A stretch of DNA of 64,000 nucleotides. Source: Sarcocystis neurona (Eukaryota; Apicomplexa; Conoidasida; Eucoccidiorida; Sarcocystidae). Made by a program: the position numbers and the translations under genes. The DNA lies in the NCBI GenBank assembly GCA_000727475.1, contig KL647314.1, positions 1,642,812 through 1,706,811 on the forward strand, read 5' to 3'. Positions 60,611 through 64,000 of the stretch are shown in pieces. Within the stretch, counting starts at the first letter, position 1; the number at the start of each line of letters is the position of its first letter. A model generated the notes under the pieces. That model did no database searches. It worked only from the letters and a program-made list of their open reading frames with translations, and was not told the origin of the DNA.

Positions 60611-60884
60611 GATATGCATTAACCTGTGTAGCTTTGTTTGACGTTGGTGTGTGGTCATGCTGAGGAGAGCCAGCCACAATTTCCGGGTTGTGTCCTGGTC
60701 CGTCCGAACCCCAACCACCGTCGTGTACCCCGACACGCAGCGTCCTTTTTTATACCTTAGTAGGGACGTGCATTAACGTTTGTGGGCTTGTTTGACGTTG
60801 CTGCTTCTTTTGGTTTGTGTTCAAGGTGAGGAGAGCCAGCCGTAATATCCAGGTTGTGCCTGGGTCAAAGACCGTCGTGTGGCC
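60611..60884 (+). repeat. Diverged direct repeat, about 120 bp per copy
   Basis: Copy 1 (60611-60730) and copy 2 (60763-60884) share GCATTAAC, TTTGTTTGACGTTG or CTTGTTTGACGTTG, TGAGGAGAGCCAGCC, GGTTGTG and ACCGTCGTGT in the same order, with small indels. Offset about 153 bp. Non-coding. Confidence 0.85.
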
Positions 60885-61650
60885 TGAATTCGTTCACGCA
60901 TTTACAACACACAGGTAGCTGCTGCGCGTTAAGATGGCAGTACTGAGTACAGCGGCTTGATAGAACAGGTACGGTGTTCCTGCGGGCAGGAAAATGCTGC
61001 CTAGGCCGGCAACGGGAACTTAAGAAGTGTTGGGCGGAGGCCTCATGTAAGAACATCTTTCTAGCGCCAGCCATTCCCGCATCAGGGCATGGATGGAAGC
61101 GCACCGGTATGTGTGTATACCAGCTGCACGCATTTAGAACAGAAGCGATAAGTCTTAAAGGATATTGACGGAGATCCCGTACTCTATCCCTTAACCTTGC
61201 TGCAGTCGTGAGCGTTTGAAGTACATACCATTTTTAGCGTACACTAGCGGTGTATCTAGTACAGACCATTCAGCCACATCACGCAGAAAATACGCGGTGG
61301 GGAACGTGCAAGTCATCAGAAAGCGCTGCAAAATTGAAGAGGACACGGCAACGTGTGAAGAGCGTTTGCCGCCGTGCCATCCCAGGAGTTATACTTTCTT
61401 GGGCGCGTGGGGGGTTCGTACAGGACACAACCGCAGACACGCATATCTGCGGGCACCGGCGCATATATACACGCAGACACATACGGAATAGTGGCGACCT
61501 GTACTGTCCATTGACTGTGAATTAGCAACTTGATAGGGTGCAGACTGCGGGGGAACGTTGGACGTCAAGGTCGCACACACAGTTGGGGCACTGACGTGCA
61601 TATCACCACCACCATGCATTCTGCCCTTTTCCGCAGCGACTCCTCAGTAA

Positions 61651-61714
61651 AATTTCGCCTTTAATATGTCCCACATTGTAGACGCGAGGTGTGGGACATA
61701 TTAAAGGCGAAATT
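61651..61714. repeat. Perfect 25-bp inverted repeat with 14-nt loop
   Basis: The left arm 61651-61675 begins AATTTCGCCTTTAATATGTC. The right arm 61690-61714 is its exact reverse complement, and the loop is TTGTAGACGCGAGG. RNA from either strand could form a 25-bp hairpin. There is no adjacent ORF or T-run to mark it as a terminator, and no terminal duplications mark it as a transposon. Confidence 0.95.
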
Positions 61715-63478
61715 GTTCAGTGGCTCACGATACGCTGCCGAAATGGGCTGTGTGAACCGGTGCACGCTCACAGCAGTAAACTCGATGGAAGAGGCTGCCC
61801 TACGTTCCTACAGTTGTATCAGTATAGCGGTTTATATCGTGTGTGAGAACAATTTCAAGCAAGTCAGTCGGTTGAATGCTCTGCACGCACATATACATGC
61901 ATACATATATGTGAATACTGTGTATCGATGACAGTGCTGGTAGTTCAGAACCACTGAAGACAGCCGCTAGCGCAAAGTGGCAGTCAACAAATGTAGCAGC
62001 GGGCCGGATCCTACGAAGAGTCGTCAGTGCTGCTGAATGGCATCTAGATGGTCGCCTTCGTCGGGGCGGAGCGCCGCGGCAGGTAAAGGGGTTGCTAAGA
62101 AGCCGGGTTGATAACACCTGGCTGCGGTAGTCATGTGAATTCGACTGGATGCAGACAGTTAAGACGACGTCGATACTGGTTCGCGGTAATGATTCTCGTG
62201 TAGTACTGTTTTTTTCACTCGCATGTATCTATGAGTAAGGCAAGTACATGGTTTAAAGTCCCACGCATCCTTCCGTGGCCACACACGTGCACTCGGCAGG
62301 TTGAATTGAGTATCCTCCTATCTAGTGACGGTGCCAGCGATTGTCTGGTGCGATGGTTGACACTGTCGAAGCGGCTCACCTCTCTGATTGACTTGCGCTC
62401 GTGGAAACTTGTTCTGTGCCAAAAAAAAGGGTGAGAAACCCCCCAAATCGGAAAGGTAGTTTAACATCTGCTGAATGGTGAAGAGTGGGACTAAAGGGAC
62501 GATCGCATTTTAGTTCCATGTTGAGACGTGCTTTTCCATTTGGACTTTTGTACTCATGGTGAATGGACTACAACGGGAAGAAGTCTGCTAGACAGTGGAG
62601 AAAGAAGCTTAGGCTGTCCGCTTTTGATTAGTCGACTCAGTCTTCCCGCAATGTGCTGCGGAGTAGAATCAATGGAGATCAGGACATGTTTGCCTTTCCC
62701 TGCACAAGTATTAACCCCACAAAAAACTAATGGACGTAAAAATACTGAGGCAGCACCACGGCTTGGTCACGTGCTGTCTTTCATGTTGTGGAGAGCGACT
62801 GCATGGTACTTTCTGCCGTAACACCGCGATGGATAGATGACAGCGTCGTACGGGGACAAGATAATTCATGGATCACACCGGACATTTTGGATGTAAAGGA
62901 ATGCATCTGGAAGCCGCGGTACGTTCCTTCTTACCACTGTGCCTGGGGCGAGTTCTCAAGAGAGCTGTTTCCTGAGCTACCTGCAGTCAACGGCTGAAGC
63001 TCAGACACGCATGTAGGTGTGTGACGGCGCGTTCCTACGTACGTGTCCTATAAAAGATGTTAGCACAGTTAGCCATTTGACGCTATACCACGCAAAGCTT
63101 TACGTTGTCTCCTAGTGGTGGCCTGTACTATTCAGTGCCTACCAATCACAAACGTTAACCTTACATTCCGTTGCGAGACAATTTTGTAGCACATTTGCCT
63201 GAATTACGCAGATCGACCCTTGCTTTGCCGCAACGGTAGCCCCTGTACAGTATGTTGCATCTTTCCGTAACGCTGTGTTCGGTTTCTCCGAATTTTCGTG
63301 TACACTTTGAAACATCAAACCCGTGAATAATGTTGGATTCCATCGGAGGCTTGTCGTCACCAACAAGCTGACAGTTTCATACTTTATGCTTTCCAACGCT
63401 GGTGTTCCCATGGATCACGGGGCCTTCTCTTCTTCCATTGGTTCCAACACCACTCTTGGCGCTTCCTTGGCTTCCTGC

Positions 63479-63971
63479 TCAAAGTGCTCCGGCCGCCGAC
63501 CCACTTTGTTGCAGCTTGTCCAGTGACCACATGAAAAAGTAGGTGTCTTTCGTTTCAGCACTCTCTAACGAGAACACCAGAACTGGTTTTCCGCGCCTAT
63601 TGGGCCACAAAGTGCTTCCCACGGTTGCGTCGTGTAAGCCTGCGTCCGGATCACTATCCTCTTGTGGTACTGTGCTGCTTGGCTGTGTCAGTTTTTCTGC
63701 GGCCGACGTGGACTCTCGCGAGACTTCTTCCGACTCAGACGATTCTTCGGAAGCACTCGGACTGTCACGCCGCCGTGCTTGACCTGTGGAAAAAGATGAT
63801 CCACCCGCGCCAACGTGGCAAACTAAAAAAAGACACCTTAACTCTCGTACTGTCAACTGGAGCAGAGGAGAAAATGGGCGTGCAAGAACGGAAATGAAGC
63901 GTGAAGACGGTGCCACGCAGGGCAGCGACGCACAAACCACTGGCCTTCACCGTCGCCGTAATAGTTGACAT
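63479..63971 (-). CDS. Possible two-exon protein with acidic Ser/Glu region (141 aa)
   Basis: Exon 1 is 63971-63851 (ATG, 40 codons plus one base, donor GTACGA). Exon 2 is 63783-63479 (acceptor TTTTTCCACAG, phase 1). Together they are 426 nt with a 67-nt intron. The N-terminus MSTITATVKASGLCVAALRG has a weakly hydrophobic stretch. Exon 2 is Ser/Glu-rich (SPSASEESSESEEVSRE), then more ordered (KPVLVFSLESAETKDTYFFM, SLDKLQQ) and stops soon after. No family recognised. The gene may extend beyond the window's right edge if the ATG is not the start. In the +1 frame just past SLDKLQ an open tail continues (see findings), so the C-terminus is doubtful. Confidence 0.42.
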
Positions 63972-64000
63972 CGAATGGCGGTTGCTCGCTACACGCAGCG

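Larger units (their letters stand above)
58226..63478. other. Repeat-poor region, no supported gene
   Basis: Only short frames are present. Notable non-coding structures are a diverged direct repeat (60611-60884) and a perfect inverted repeat (61651-61714). A plus-strand frame at 62803-62997 (64 codons from ATG, containing RWIDDSVVRG and SYHCAWGEFSRELFPELP) reads like a protein fragment but lacks upstream support. Confidence 0.5.

Noticed and set aside
62803..62997. 64-codon plus frame with Trp/Pro-rich sequence
   Set aside because: Reads like a protein fragment, but no upstream exon or promoter seen; too short to call.
1..64000. tRNA, rRNA, CRISPR array, telomeric repeats, transposase or reverse transcriptase
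   Set aside because: No box-B-like GGTTCGA context, no rRNA motifs, no regularly spaced CRISPR-like repeats, no long TTTAGGG or AAACCCT runs, and no recognisable mobile-element proteins were seen by eye.

Overview
The window looks like nuclear DNA of a coccidian apicomplexan, probably an Eimeria or Cyclospora relative. The evidence is small phase-matched exons separated by kilobase introns, long CAG/CTG trinucleotide arrays, abundant TA/CA microsatellites, proteins full of homopolymeric Ala, Gly, Gln and Ser runs, and alternating repeat-rich and repeat-poor segments. The genus is an inference. I saw no bacterial operons, rRNA, tRNA, CRISPR array or recognisable transposon.

Layout. (1) 2.36-6.78 kb, minus strand: a five-exon Alba-family nucleic-acid-binding protein with a Gly-rich N-terminus and an RGG tail; all splice phases close and give 388 aa. 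Its upstream flank (6.8-7.5 kb) is pyrimidine-rich on the coding strand. (2) 7.5-20.9 kb: no convincing gene, one possible secreted Cys-rich ORF (15.9-16.3 kb) and a CAG tract near 9 kb. (3) 20.9-27.5 kb, plus strand: a three-exon, 221-aa protein with an acidic N-terminus and a basic, conserved-looking C-terminal tail; function unknown. (4) 27.5-32.1 kb: no firm gene. (5) 32.1-50.1 kb, minus strand: a long chain of exons for one or two unrecognised helical proteins. The downstream half (39.9-32.1 kb, six exons, 470 aa) joins perfectly. The upstream half (50.07-41.6 kb) has strong individual exons but two uncertain joins, and may be the 5' part of the same gene. (6) 50.1-64 kb: a repeat-poor segment with a single-exon 432-aa protein carrying a signal peptide (minus, 56.9-58.2 kb), a possible two-exon 141-aa protein (minus, 63.5-64.0 kb), a perfect 25-bp inverted repeat at 61.65 kb and a diverged direct repeat at 60.6-60.9 kb.

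The trinucleotide arrays (8.8-9.35, 24.3-25.2, 34.8-35.4, 37.8-38.4 and 47.1-49.6 kb) mostly fall in inferred introns and occur in either orientation relative to transcription. Most of the long Tyr/Ile/His or Leu/Cys/Ala open frames are translations of such repeats and were not annotated. The genes do not form an evident pathway; the Alba protein (RNA/DNA binding) is the only product recognised with reasonable confidence. Exon boundaries were deduced by eye from GT/AG sites, reading phase and protein plausibility, without transcript data.
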